This document shows, piece after piece, positions 1-7,240 of a DNA stretch of 64,000 bases. The notes beneath the pieces are model-generated. The model was not told the DNA's origin, made no database searches, and worked only from the letters and a program-made list of their open reading frames with translations. The translations under genes were made by a program, and so were the position numbers. Numbering within the stretch: position 1 is the stretch's first letter; each line of letters starts with the position of its first letter. The stretch is taken from the NCBI GenBank assembly GCA_019745775.1, contig JAIESR010000070.1, positions 1-64,000 of the forward strand, given 5' to 3'. This DNA is from Xanthobacteraceae bacterium. GTDB taxonomy: Bacteria; Pseudomonadota; Alphaproteobacteria; Rhizobiales; Xanthobacteraceae.

Positions 1-26
1 TGCGCTCCCCGCAAAAGGCCCGATTG

Positions 27-71
27 TGTAACCCATGTCTCCGGAATGAACTGTCACCCCTCTCTCAGGAA
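27..71. repeat. Two direct repeats resembling the end of an insertion sequence
   Basis: Two 20-base units at 27-46 and 52-71 match at 16 of 20 positions with a 25-base period; both follow the pattern TGT-ACCC-T-TCTC-GGAA. Closely spaced direct repeats of this kind are typical transposase-binding sites at IS ends, and from memory similar sequences flank IS21-type elements of rhizobia. No transposase is visible in the window, so this would be either the outer end of an element lying to the left or a remnant. The IS assignment is inference. Confidence 0.4.
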
Positions 72-179
72 GGGCAGAAAAAGTGGCTTGTACATCGGCG
101 CTCAGCCTTTCTTAATCTGTGCGACCCACAAATTTACCCAGCCGACGCTGGCCTGGGCGCCTGGGGTTGGGAGACTGAC

Positions 180-1175
180 GTGACATTCAAATCCAATCGA
201 CGGCGACTTTTGAGAGCTGCGCAAGCGTTGCTAATCGTGTTTGGCATCGCGACGTCCAGCGATGCATGGGCTCAAGCGCAACGGGTGTGGTCCGTTCCCG
301 AGATCGGCGCTCTGCCACGCGACGCGAACAGCCTCCTGGTGAGAGCGGGTCGTGACCTCGTTACGGCGACCTACGCGCATGTCGGGCCGAACGTTCCAGA
401 CCCGTCGAAGCGCTACGCCGGCAACAACCTCGCATGCGCGAATTGTCACATTTCGGCAGGCATCATCAAGTTTGGGCTGCCGCTGTTCGGGCTCTTTGGA
501 GACTTCCCTGCGTACAGCGCCCGCGCCGGTGCCGAGATCAGCATTGAAGATCGTCTCAATTCCTGCATGACACGCAGCATGAACGGCCGCCCGTTGCCGA
601 ACGACTCGCAAGAGATGCAAGCGATGGTCGCCTACATCAAGTTCCTCAGCAGCGGGGTCGCCGCCGGTCAGAAGCTGCCGGGGCTTGGCGCGGGCACCAT
701 GCCGGAGTTGAAGCGCGCGGCCGATCCTGCGCGCGGCGCCAAGGTCTATGCGCGCGCTTGCGCCGGTTGTCACAATGCTGACGGCTCCGGCGAACGTCGC
801 AGCATCCCATCGTCCGATCTCGGCTATGTATTCCCGCCCTTGTGGGGGCCGGACAGCTTCAACAACGGCGCCGGCATGGCGCGGTTGATCACGATCGCAA
901 ACTTTGTTCATTCCAACATGCCGGCCGGCACCGACTATCTCAATCCGCTGCTCAGCGTCGAGGATGCGTGGGACGTGGGGGCCTATGTCGTGTCCCAGCC
1001 GCGTCCGCAGCTCGCCGGATTGGACAAGGATTTTCCGGATCTCCTGCGAAAGCCAGTCGATGCGGCTTATGGCCCTTACGCCGATGGCTTCAGTGAGAAG
1101 CAGCACAAATACGGTCCGTTCGCTCCGATCCGCGCGGAGATCAAGCGGCTTCAGCAGAAGCAAAAGGGCGGTTAG
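180..1175 (+). CDS. Diheme c-type cytochrome, TsdA (thiosulfate dehydrogenase)-like
   Basis: A GTG at 180 preceded by GGGAG is the preferred start and gives 331 aa; the frame stays open upstream to 24 without signal-peptide character. Residues 1-33 form a Sec signal peptide (VTFKSNRRRLL to AWAQA). Two haem motifs are visible, CANCH at about 86-90 and CAGCH at about 194-198. Between them lie DRLNSC with Cys at about 129 and RSMNGR. In TsdA enzymes a Cys in this place is the axial ligand of haem 1 and this surrounding is conserved. TsdA oxidises thiosulfate to tetrathionate in the periplasm, or does the reverse. The gene stands alone on its strand. A related diheme cytochrome with another electron partner is possible. 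Confidence 0.75.
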   Translation: MTFKSNRRRLLRAAQALLIVFGIATSSDAWAQAQRVWSVPEIGALPRDANSLLVRAGRDLVTATYAHVGPNVPDPSKRYAGNNLACANCHISAGIIKFGLPLFGLFGDFPAYSARAGAEISIEDRLNSCMTRSMNGRPLPNDSQEMQAMVAYIKFLSSGVAAGQKLPGLGAGTMPELKRAADPARGAKVYARACAGCHNADGSGERRSIPSSDLGYVFPPLWGPDSFNNGAGMARLITIANFVHSNMPAGTDYLNPLLSVEDAWDVGAYVVSQPRPQLAGLDKDFPDLLRKPVDAAYGPYADGFSEKQHKYGPFAPIRAEIKRLQQKQKGG

Positions 1176-1425
1176 CTGGCGATGGTCTGGCGACGATTTG
1201 CAGGCAGACGTCGGGCGGCTTGCGGCGAAGCTTGCGAACATCCGTTCTGATAGCTTAAACGTCCTGTCGGGATTTGCGCCGGCTAAACTCCCCCTTGGCT
1301 TCCTGCCGATGAATCGGAAGAAGCCATGTCGCGCACCGCTCTATCTCTCACCTTGGCCATCGCTGTCAGGGACGCGCGTGCCCGAGTTGCAACACCGACC
1401 CGTAGGAGAAATGAAACGAAAAATC

Positions 1426-2220
1426 TCACCGGCTGGGCGGCGGCCAAGCAGCGCTTTCGCGTTTTCTCACGGACGTCGCCGACAGAGCATCGAGCTTCTC
1501 TCCGAGCGCCAGTTGCTCGATCTTATAACCAACGTCGCGTCCATAAAAAATGTGACTGATGTTGGGAACGGACATCACAATGTAGCGCCCATCATACTCT
1601 CGAAGCCCGTGTTCGATGCGAGCGCGGATGTATTCGAATGAAAACGGGTTGTTTTCATCGATCCCCGCGGTATTGCGGACGCAGATACAAGCTTGTCCGG
1701 CGCGGTTGATGCCTTCAATGATGAGCGCCTTATGGCCGTCGTGGAAAGGTTGCCAGCGGCCAACGAAGAGGGCGGTTGGTTTCTGAGGATCGAAAATAGG
1801 CCGCAGTTTACGAACGATCTCCTCGGCCCAATAGTCCGGCGCACCATTGGCAGTCACGCGAATGTTGTACTCTGCCGGGGGTACGAACATTTGGTTGGTA
1901 TCTTCAAACCGTCCTGATTGAACACGATCCACAAACACGACGAAAGAGTTGCCGGCTTCGGAAAATGCTGCACGTGTCGCCGGTGTCGGGCAGATGAAAT
2001 CGGCGATCGCATAGCCTCCCGTCATCGTGACCTGATCGCAAAGCCAGCCCATGCGCCGCGCATGCTCGATCCGATCATCTTCCGAGAACCCCAGGTCTTT
2101 ATTGATGTTTGCGCGTATCGCGTCGGCATTGAAGTGAACAGCATTCAGGCGCGCTGAAAGGAGCTTGGACAGCGTCGTCTTGCCCGCGCCTGGCAGGCCC
2201 ATGACCAGAACCTTGCGCAT
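1426..2220 (-). CDS. Fusion of APS-kinase-like P-loop domain and NMN-adenylyltransferase-like domain
   Basis: 264 aa in two parts. Residues 1-140 resemble adenylylsulfate kinase: Walker A GLPGAGKTT at 8-16, then FNADAIRANINKDLGFSEDDR (30-50) and AIADFICP (71-78), which parallel the APS-kinase core. Residues 149-264 form a nucleotidyltransferase fold: GRWQPFHDGH (154-163) is close to the GRFQPFHxGH signature of NadM/NadR NMN adenylyltransferases, and SATSVRKR (247-254) matches the ISxTxxR end motif. The substrate is unknown: a PAPS-related step, NAD salvage (NadR has the same two activities in the opposite order) or activation of another phosphorylated group all fit. It begins 21 bases after the beta-propeller gene and probably shares its transcript. 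Confidence 0.75.
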   Translation of the reverse strand: MRKVLVMGLPGAGKTTLSKLLSARLNAVHFNADAIRANINKDLGFSEDDRIEHARRMGWLCDQVTMTGGYAIADFICPTPATRAAFSEAGNSFVVFVDRVQSGRFEDTNQMFVPPAEYNIRVTANGAPDYWAEEIVRKLRPIFDPQKPTALFVGRWQPFHDGHKALIIEGINRAGQACICVRNTAGIDENNPFSFEYIRARIEHGLREYDGRYIVMSVPNISHIFYGRDVGYKIEQLALGEKLDALSATSVRKRESAAWPPPSR

Positions 2221-2241
2221 CTGAACACTCCTCCTGCTCGA

Positions 2242-3357
2242 TCAAATTGCGTGGGGAGACTTGCCGAAGTCTCTGGTAGCGGGCCATTCGACCATCCCAA
2301 ACAATTTCGGAAGTTGCCCGAACGATCGACAGTCGACGCGCGCTGCCAGCTCGAACGTATTGCGGTCGACCGCCAGAATTGATGTCTCGGTCTTGCTGAG
2401 GTCGCTATCCGCCCAACCGTATGGCGGCATGTATCGCACGGTGGTCAGGGACACCACCAGCAGCTGATCCGTGACGATCAAGCCACGACACCATCCGCAC
2501 CGTCCAGTGCGTTGCGGAATGTCAATCCGCTCCACCTCCCGGGAGGTCAGGCGTCCGTTTTCGATCGCATAAGCAACAACTAATCCGGTCGTGCACGTAA
2601 TCCAAAAACGGTCACCGCAGACGATCCCGTCATGAGGGTGCCCCGGTGTTTCCGGAATCGGGAAAGACCAATCCGAAAGGTCCTGGATCGAGCGATCAAT
2701 GAATCGCGTTAGAATTGGCCTGCGATCCAACATCGTGATGTGATTTGGATGAACAAAATGTCTCGTCTTGCGAGCGTGGAAGGGAATCGAGTCCGCGGCA
2801 AGTGACTGAAGATCGCCGGTAAATGGTTCGTCGGTGAGAGAGGGGGCCTCAAGCGCCCACCCACGGTCAAGCGCACTATTCCAGCTTTCACGTGATGGAT
2901 TGCACCCGCGCAGTCGCTCCGCGGTGAGCCATGCGGGGGATTGATCCCAGGCGCCAATGAATCGTCCCGACAGTTCGAAGACATCGACACGATCAAGACC
3001 GGTATTGGTCACCAGCAAGCGGCCTTCGTGAACCGTGACATGATGAAGGTCATTCATGCATGGCTGATGCAGCACGCCACTGACGGTCCATGTTGTCGGA
3101 TTGATTCGGCAAAGGCCGGCATGCGCACAGGCGATCAGATCCGATTGCCCTGGAGCCCCGAGCCAAGCCAGTCCCAAGAAACCCTTGCCGGATGTGCGTA
3201 AGGAAGGTGGGGGACACCACTCGAGAACGATTTCGGCGCTCTCGTGCTCAAGATCGACTGCGGCAATGCGACCGAAACCCGGGTCGAGAGCATCAGAGAT
3301 GGTGACCAATAATTTCACGAGGCACCCTTGAAACAATGATGCCCGGATTTGGAGCAC
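2242..3357 (-). CDS. Beta-propeller-like protein of unknown function
   Basis: Up to 371 aa. The start is either GTG at 3357 or GTG at 3318; the second has AAGGGTG upstream and begins directly with a beta strand (VKLLVTISD). The protein is rich in repeated beta-strand blocks with short turns, as in six- or seven-bladed propellers, for example GRLLVTNTGLDRVDVF. His clusters recur at blade edges: NDLHHV, HPNHIT and GHPHDG, which could form a metal or ligand pocket. No signal peptide is convincing. It lies directly upstream of the kinase/nucleotidyltransferase gene on the same strand, suggesting a joint role. I do not recognise a specific family. Confidence 0.65.
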   Translation of the reverse strand: MLQIRASLFQGCLVKLLVTISDALDPGFGRIAAVDLEHESAEIVLEWCPPPSLRTSGKGFLGLAWLGAPGQSDLIACAHAGLCRINPTTWTVSGVLHQPCMNDLHHVTVHEGRLLVTNTGLDRVDVFELSGRFIGAWDQSPAWLTAERLRGCNPSRESWNSALDRGWALEAPSLTDEPFTGDLQSLAADSIPFHARKTRHFVHPNHITMLDRRPILTRFIDRSIQDLSDWSFPIPETPGHPHDGIVCGDRFWITCTTGLVVAYAIENGRLTSREVERIDIPQRTGRCGWCRGLIVTDQLLVVSLTTVRYMPPYGWADSDLSKTETSILAVDRNTFELAARVDCRSFGQLPKLFGMVEWPATRDFGKSPHAI

Positions 3358-3462
3358 GCCGCCATTATCGATTCAGGCCAGAGAATCGTCACCCCGATTG
3401 CAGATCATACCGTCGTATACCCAGGCTCCCTAATCCAACTAACAAATCGTTGCAGACCGATA

Positions 3463-3666
3463 TCATGAACTCGGTTGATCCTCAGGCTTCTGCACAGTCA
3501 GACGATATTCGATCTTGAGTCTGTTCCTGGCTGCCAGTTCTCGCAATTCCAAATAAACTGCTTCGAGCACCCGGCGATCGCCATGCGCCGAAATCTTGAT
3601 ATCCGCGTCGCCCAAATCGGAACTTGGCTCGTCGTGCGTGCAAGCGCTTGAGATCGGGTCAACCAT
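3463..3666 (-). CDS. Small protein of unknown function, second of a coupled pair
   Basis: 67 aa, starting at an ATG that overlaps the stop of the preceding small gene as TAATG, so translation is probably coupled. The N-terminal 20 residues are polar and likely disordered (MVDPISSACTHDEPSSDLG). Residues 21-60 read as strand-helix-strand (ADIKISAHG, then RRVLEAVYLELRELAARN, then LKIEYRLTV). There are no membrane segments and no known motif. I do not recognise it; coupling with the 80-aa gene implies the two products act together, perhaps as subunits in fixed ratio. Confidence 0.6.
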   Translation of the reverse strand: MVDPISSACTHDEPSSDLGDADIKISAHGDRRVLEAVYLELRELAARNRLKIEYRLTVQKPEDQPSS

Positions 3667-3908
3667 TACCGACGCTTCCTCCGTTTTCGCGCTTTGTGGG
3701 TGGTGGATTCTTTCATGCTTATCGAGAGCACCGGCATCTCGTCCGCGGTCAGGCGCACCGAGTGGACAAGTTCGCCGTTTACTCCCTTCTCGTTCAAGAT
3801 GTCCCTGATTGCATTCGTCACCGCCTTAAGGTCGCCCTTCTTGAGCTCGCCCGTTATGCGGATCGTTGCCCAGAAACTGATTCCATTTCCAATGCCGCCG
3901 TCGCTCAT
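3666..3908 (-). CDS. Small protein of unknown function, first of a coupled pair
   Basis: 80 aa from ATG 3908, chosen because GGGAGA lies 5-6 bases upstream; an in-frame ATG at 3926 has no such site. The sequence reads strand (SFWATIRITGEL), helix (DLKAVTNAIRDILNEKG), then two strands (LVHSVRLTAD, PVLSISMKES) and a strongly basic tail (KARKRRKRR) that may bind nucleic acid or membranes. Its stop overlaps the start of the next small gene. The strand-helix-strand layout resembles that of its partner, so they may be distant relatives. I do not recognise the family. Confidence 0.6.
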   Translation of the reverse strand: MSDGGIGNGISFWATIRITGELKKGDLKAVTNAIRDILNEKGVNGELVHSVRLTADEMPVLSISMKESTTHKARKRRKRR

Positions 3909-4161
3909 AAAATCTCTCCCAGCCATCTACGGGAAACACCATCTTAGCACGCGATTTGCAGCTGGGTAAAATGGGGCGCGACACCGATCGCCCGATAGGC
4001 TGGAAAGAGTACCAGCCAAGCGGCTCGCGAATGGTGCCAAATAGCTCGCAGGGCAGCCAAATGCGCCTCATCATCTCCGTAGCAAAGGTAGCGCACCTTC
4101 GTAATGCATACCGCGCCAGAGAAATTCCCTCACCGTCGAATTCTAGATTTTCGCACGGGGG

Positions 4162-5862
4162 TCAAAGGCGGGGGCGGCCTGCTATCTGATAGTATAGTCC
4201 AGTCTCGACGGGTCCGACTACAAGCCGCTTGGCCTTCGGGTCCCAGCGTTGGCCCCTAGGATCTACGATTGTGGCGGTCACATAGATTGTGGTCGCCGGG
4301 AAAAGATCGACGACGACTTTGCCAGCCTGACAGTTGGCTTCCGAATATTCCGACTTTTCAACTGGTGCACAGTCCCTTCCCGTCGGGCGCTGGAAAACGT
4401 AGGGCCGGCTTCCGATATTACCGACAGGAATGCTGATGTCTCCCCCGGCTTTCATCGTCTGCTGTTTTGTCAGAACTCTCGTCCCGTCCGACCACGGCTG
4501 AAATACGCGGCCCGAAATGTCGCTAATTGGCTCGTCGGCCATCATTGCATCGAGTGATACGATACGAGGCATATGTCTTACTATCACATTGCGCAGGACA
4601 AGCGGATGAGCTGCGACGTTATGGAGGCGTAAACTTAGCAGTCCGGTGCGTCGGTCGAACGTTGCCGCGTCGAAACCCACCCATCGTGGGTGTTCTGGAA
4701 GCGCATTGTTTGACGCGTCGTACAGCTTCACATCGAAGATAATCACCGAATCGGGCTCTATTTGACTGGTCGAAGAGAATGTTGCGCCAACGTGAAATTT
4801 GGACTGACTTGGTACTTGTCCGCTTGGACCATGCGACCACATCTGTGCTGTCGACCACTCGATATTGTAGACATTGTAAGTCGTACCCTTGAAAGTCCGA
4901 GTGCCGGAAGGGCCGGTCAAGGTGGGGTTGATCCAAGGGCTCTGGCCTCCCGAATACGACCATGAAAGAATAAGCGATGGATTTGTGCTCAGAAGCTCCA
5001 TTCTCAGCTTCGCAGCATTAGGAACAATGGGAGCGTTGGGATTGATAAAGTCCCAGTTCCACATGGTACCCATCGCCAGTCCCACGTTCGCGGCGAGCAC
5101 GGAATATTCGTGGTCGCTGAAGTGCCGGCGCTTTGCCCGATGGTGCCAGGTGTACGAGCCCGTTCCTGCCCTCATGAGATGGTGTGACCAGGAATCTTCG
5201 CCGGGCCGATGTGGCCCACCATCAAGATGCGATAGACCGTAGTTGTGTCCAGCCTCATGAGCAATCGTGCTGCCGATAGAGTTGGCCCAACGTTCCGTTG
5301 TGGAATTCCCATCCCTTAGTGCACCGCCCACTCCGGTCGCACACTGTTGGAAAGCGCCCGCCCACACTCGCGCGAAGTCGACATGGTTGAGATCACCGGT
5401 GTCGCCCCCTTCCACCTTGGACTGGCCGCGCAATGGATTAGTACAATCTCTGTTGGCTGCAACATCGGTACTGATACCGATCGTATTGCGACGCGGTCCA
5501 TCAGCTATAGTGGGCAACGTGCTCGTTTGTGCGACGTGCACATTGAACTCGCAATAGATGCCTGCGACCACGTTATGGATTGCATCCCGGAGTTCTGCTT
5601 CTGTGCCCTTATAGGCTGGAAGGCCGGACCCGGGGTCGAAGGGCGGCAACGGTAGCCAGCGTGTGACGTTATTGTAACCGACTGATGGAAAAGGCGGTGA
5701 AGGATCGGGTAGCTCAATCGTGGGAAAAAATAGAAAGAGTTTGTTGGGTTTAGCGGCGGCGTGCGGCCCATAGTCGAACGGACAGTTCGACGCGCCCAAT
5801 GCCGAACTGATGTTCAGTACATTGATTAATAGGGCCGCATATAAATGAATCCTTAATTGCAT
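4162..5862 (-). CDS. Secreted metzincin-type zinc metallopeptidase
   Basis: 566 aa. A signal peptide covers residues 1-24 (hydrophobic LYAALLINVLNISSALGA). The zinc site HEAGHNYGLSH at 202-212 followed by D214 matches the metzincin consensus HExxHxxGxxH, with a candidate Met-turn HHLMRAG (Met at about 230). Residues 25-200 form an N-terminal part with several Cys (27, 104, 140, 174) likely in disulfides. Residues 270-566 are beta-rich and look like one or more accessory domains. The product should be exported and cleave extracellular protein. The gene is flanked by unrelated families and by a short tandem repeat just upstream, and its base composition is lower in G+C than the core genes. The exact metzincin subfamily is not clear. 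Confidence 0.8.
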   Translation of the reverse strand: MQLRIHLYAALLINVLNISSALGASNCPFDYGPHAAAKPNKLFLFFPTIELPDPSPPFPSVGYNNVTRWLPLPPFDPGSGLPAYKGTEAELRDAIHNVVAGIYCEFNVHVAQTSTLPTIADGPRRNTIGISTDVAANRDCTNPLRGQSKVEGGDTGDLNHVDFARVWAGAFQQCATGVGGALRDGNSTTERWANSIGSTIAHEAGHNYGLSHLDGGPHRPGEDSWSHHLMRAGTGSYTWHHRAKRRHFSDHEYSVLAANVGLAMGTMWNWDFINPNAPIVPNAAKLRMELLSTNPSLILSWSYSGGQSPWINPTLTGPSGTRTFKGTTYNVYNIEWSTAQMWSHGPSGQVPSQSKFHVGATFSSTSQIEPDSVIIFDVKLYDASNNALPEHPRWVGFDAATFDRRTGLLSLRLHNVAAHPLVLRNVIVRHMPRIVSLDAMMADEPISDISGRVFQPWSDGTRVLTKQQTMKAGGDISIPVGNIGSRPYVFQRPTGRDCAPVEKSEYSEANCQAGKVVVDLFPATTIYVTATIVDPRGQRWDPKAKRLVVGPVETGLYYQIAGRPRL

Positions 5863-5871
5863 CTTAGCCTC

Positions 5872-5914
5872 CTGATCCTAATTCGACGCTCGACTGATCC
5901 TAATTCGACGCTCG
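5872..5914. repeat. Tandem duplication of a 21-base unit upstream of the metallopeptidase gene
   Basis: The 21-base unit starting CTGATCCTAATTCGACGCTC occurs at 5872-5892 and again at 5894-5914 without mismatch, a period of 22 bases. It begins 10 bases before the metallopeptidase start codon in the minus-strand direction, and so lies in its leader, between that gene and the ATP-grasp gene. It could be a duplicated operator or simply replication slippage. Confidence 0.8.
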
Positions 5915-5937
5915 GCCGGCAAGGCCAATGATCGCTC

Positions 5938-7086
5938 CTAAGCGTCGGCTACGGTTTCGATACCCTCGAACAACTGATAGGCAGGATAAATCGCGGGCAA
6001 GGTATCGAGTTCACGCACCAGGTAATATTCGCCTGCATCATCGTACGGATCTTCGATCTGCACCGTTTCGCCACATCCAAGCCGCGCGTAGGTCCCTGCC
6101 ATGTTGTAGCGGCCGATAAGGTCGTGGAAATTCGTAATCATGACGAAACGGGACGCGTTGATCTCAGTCACGCAAGGGACACCTTGGTCGTTTTCCTTCA
6201 TATCGAAAAAGAAAATGCCATGCGCGCGCTCATCAACGGACTGCATCGCAGCCTCGCAGGCTTCGATTGCTTCGGGCTCCCAGACCGTCTTTGCCAGTGC
6301 TGCTGTGGAAGCCATCCCGCTCGGATTCTGGGTAGCGTTCAAGTACGAAAGGCGTTCGCACATCTTGATCAACACAAGACGCCCATCGAACCAGATCCCT
6401 TGGACATTGTAATCGCGGCCGGGGAGGAATTCGCTCAGGGTGAAGTGTTCAATCGGTACATTCCGCATCGTATTCCAGTAGCTAATCCAGTGCCATGCTT
6501 GGTCCACATCGCGCACCTTGGTGGCTCCCACGGATGCGCAACCGTACCGAATCCGGCACCAAGCAAGCTCGCGGGGGGCGAGCGCCTGCCATGCCTCATT
6601 TAACGATTCCCGATCCCTCACGGGATAGGTGGTGGCCACGGGTATTTTGTGGCGGCGAAATATTTCGTAGAGAGCATACTTATCATGGCAGAGGGCAATA
6701 GTTTTCGCCGAGGGCAGAAAGGTGCGGCAAGGCAATGGCTCGCGTTCGTGGAGTAGTGCAAGCGTAAGAGCATCATCGTCGTTGCCCGGAATGATGAGAT
6801 CGACGGCGGCTCTTTTGATTACCGCCCGGAGGTCGCGACCGAAAGCGTTTGAGGGGGCGCCTTCCGGCTCGGGTGACGTCACCAGGAAATTGCGGTGCGC
6901 TGGCGATTGCTTCAACACGAACCGGTCCGAATGGCAACCAATCAGAACCGTCGAGGGGTCATCGTGCAGAAGACTACTCATCAAATTGTTACAGGGGCCA
7001 CTGCCCGCCCGAGTAATCAGGATTCTCCGAGCCACGACAGTCCCCAGCCGTTCGGCGATTGATGCCATCTTGCATGATGAACGCAT
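5938..7086 (-). CDS. ATP-grasp family ligase-like enzyme
   Basis: Up to 382 aa; ATG 7086 or GTG 7035 (preceded by GGGGA) are both possible starts. After the start comes a Rossmann-like strand ARRILITRAGSG, a pre-ATP-grasp domain to about residue 135 (DLIIPGNDDDALTLAL), and an ATP-grasp core with KYALYEIFRRHKIPVATTY and the metal-binding end motif EINASRF with FFFDMKEN before it. This layout is that of CarB/PylC-type ATP-grasp enzymes, which join a carboxylate to an amine or other nucleophile through an acyl phosphate. The substrate is unknown. It diverges from the FG-GAP gene across 154 bases. The moderate G+C and lack of a pathway around it suggest acquired DNA. Confidence 0.75.
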   Translation of the reverse strand: MRSSCKMASIAERLGTVVARRILITRAGSGPCNNLMSSLLHDDPSTVLIGCHSDRFVLKQSPAHRNFLVTSPEPEGAPSNAFGRDLRAVIKRAAVDLIIPGNDDDALTLALLHEREPLPCRTFLPSAKTIALCHDKYALYEIFRRHKIPVATTYPVRDRESLNEAWQALAPRELAWCRIRYGCASVGATKVRDVDQAWHWISYWNTMRNVPIEHFTLSEFLPGRDYNVQGIWFDGRLVLIKMCERLSYLNATQNPSGMASTAALAKTVWEPEAIEACEAAMQSVDERAHGIFFFDMKENDQGVPCVTEINASRFVMITNFHDLIGRYNMAGTYARLGCGETVQIEDPYDDAGEYYLVRELDTLPAIYPAYQLFEGIETVADA

Positions 7087-7240
7087 TCATCCAGACGACA
7101 AAACGACATCCCTCATGTCACGCATCGTGATGGCAATTGAAGGCTATGGTAGCACGGAGCGACATCTCCGGCTATGGACTCGGGAGGTGGAATAGCTGTC
7201 GTCCCGGCTCCTCAGCTTCTCAGCCACCATAAGCTGGAGG

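Noticed and set aside
3826-4189. Small frames on both strands between the metallopeptidase and the small-gene pair
   Set aside because: They overlap each other or the 80-aa gene, lack start signals and look like random translation of a non-coding gap.
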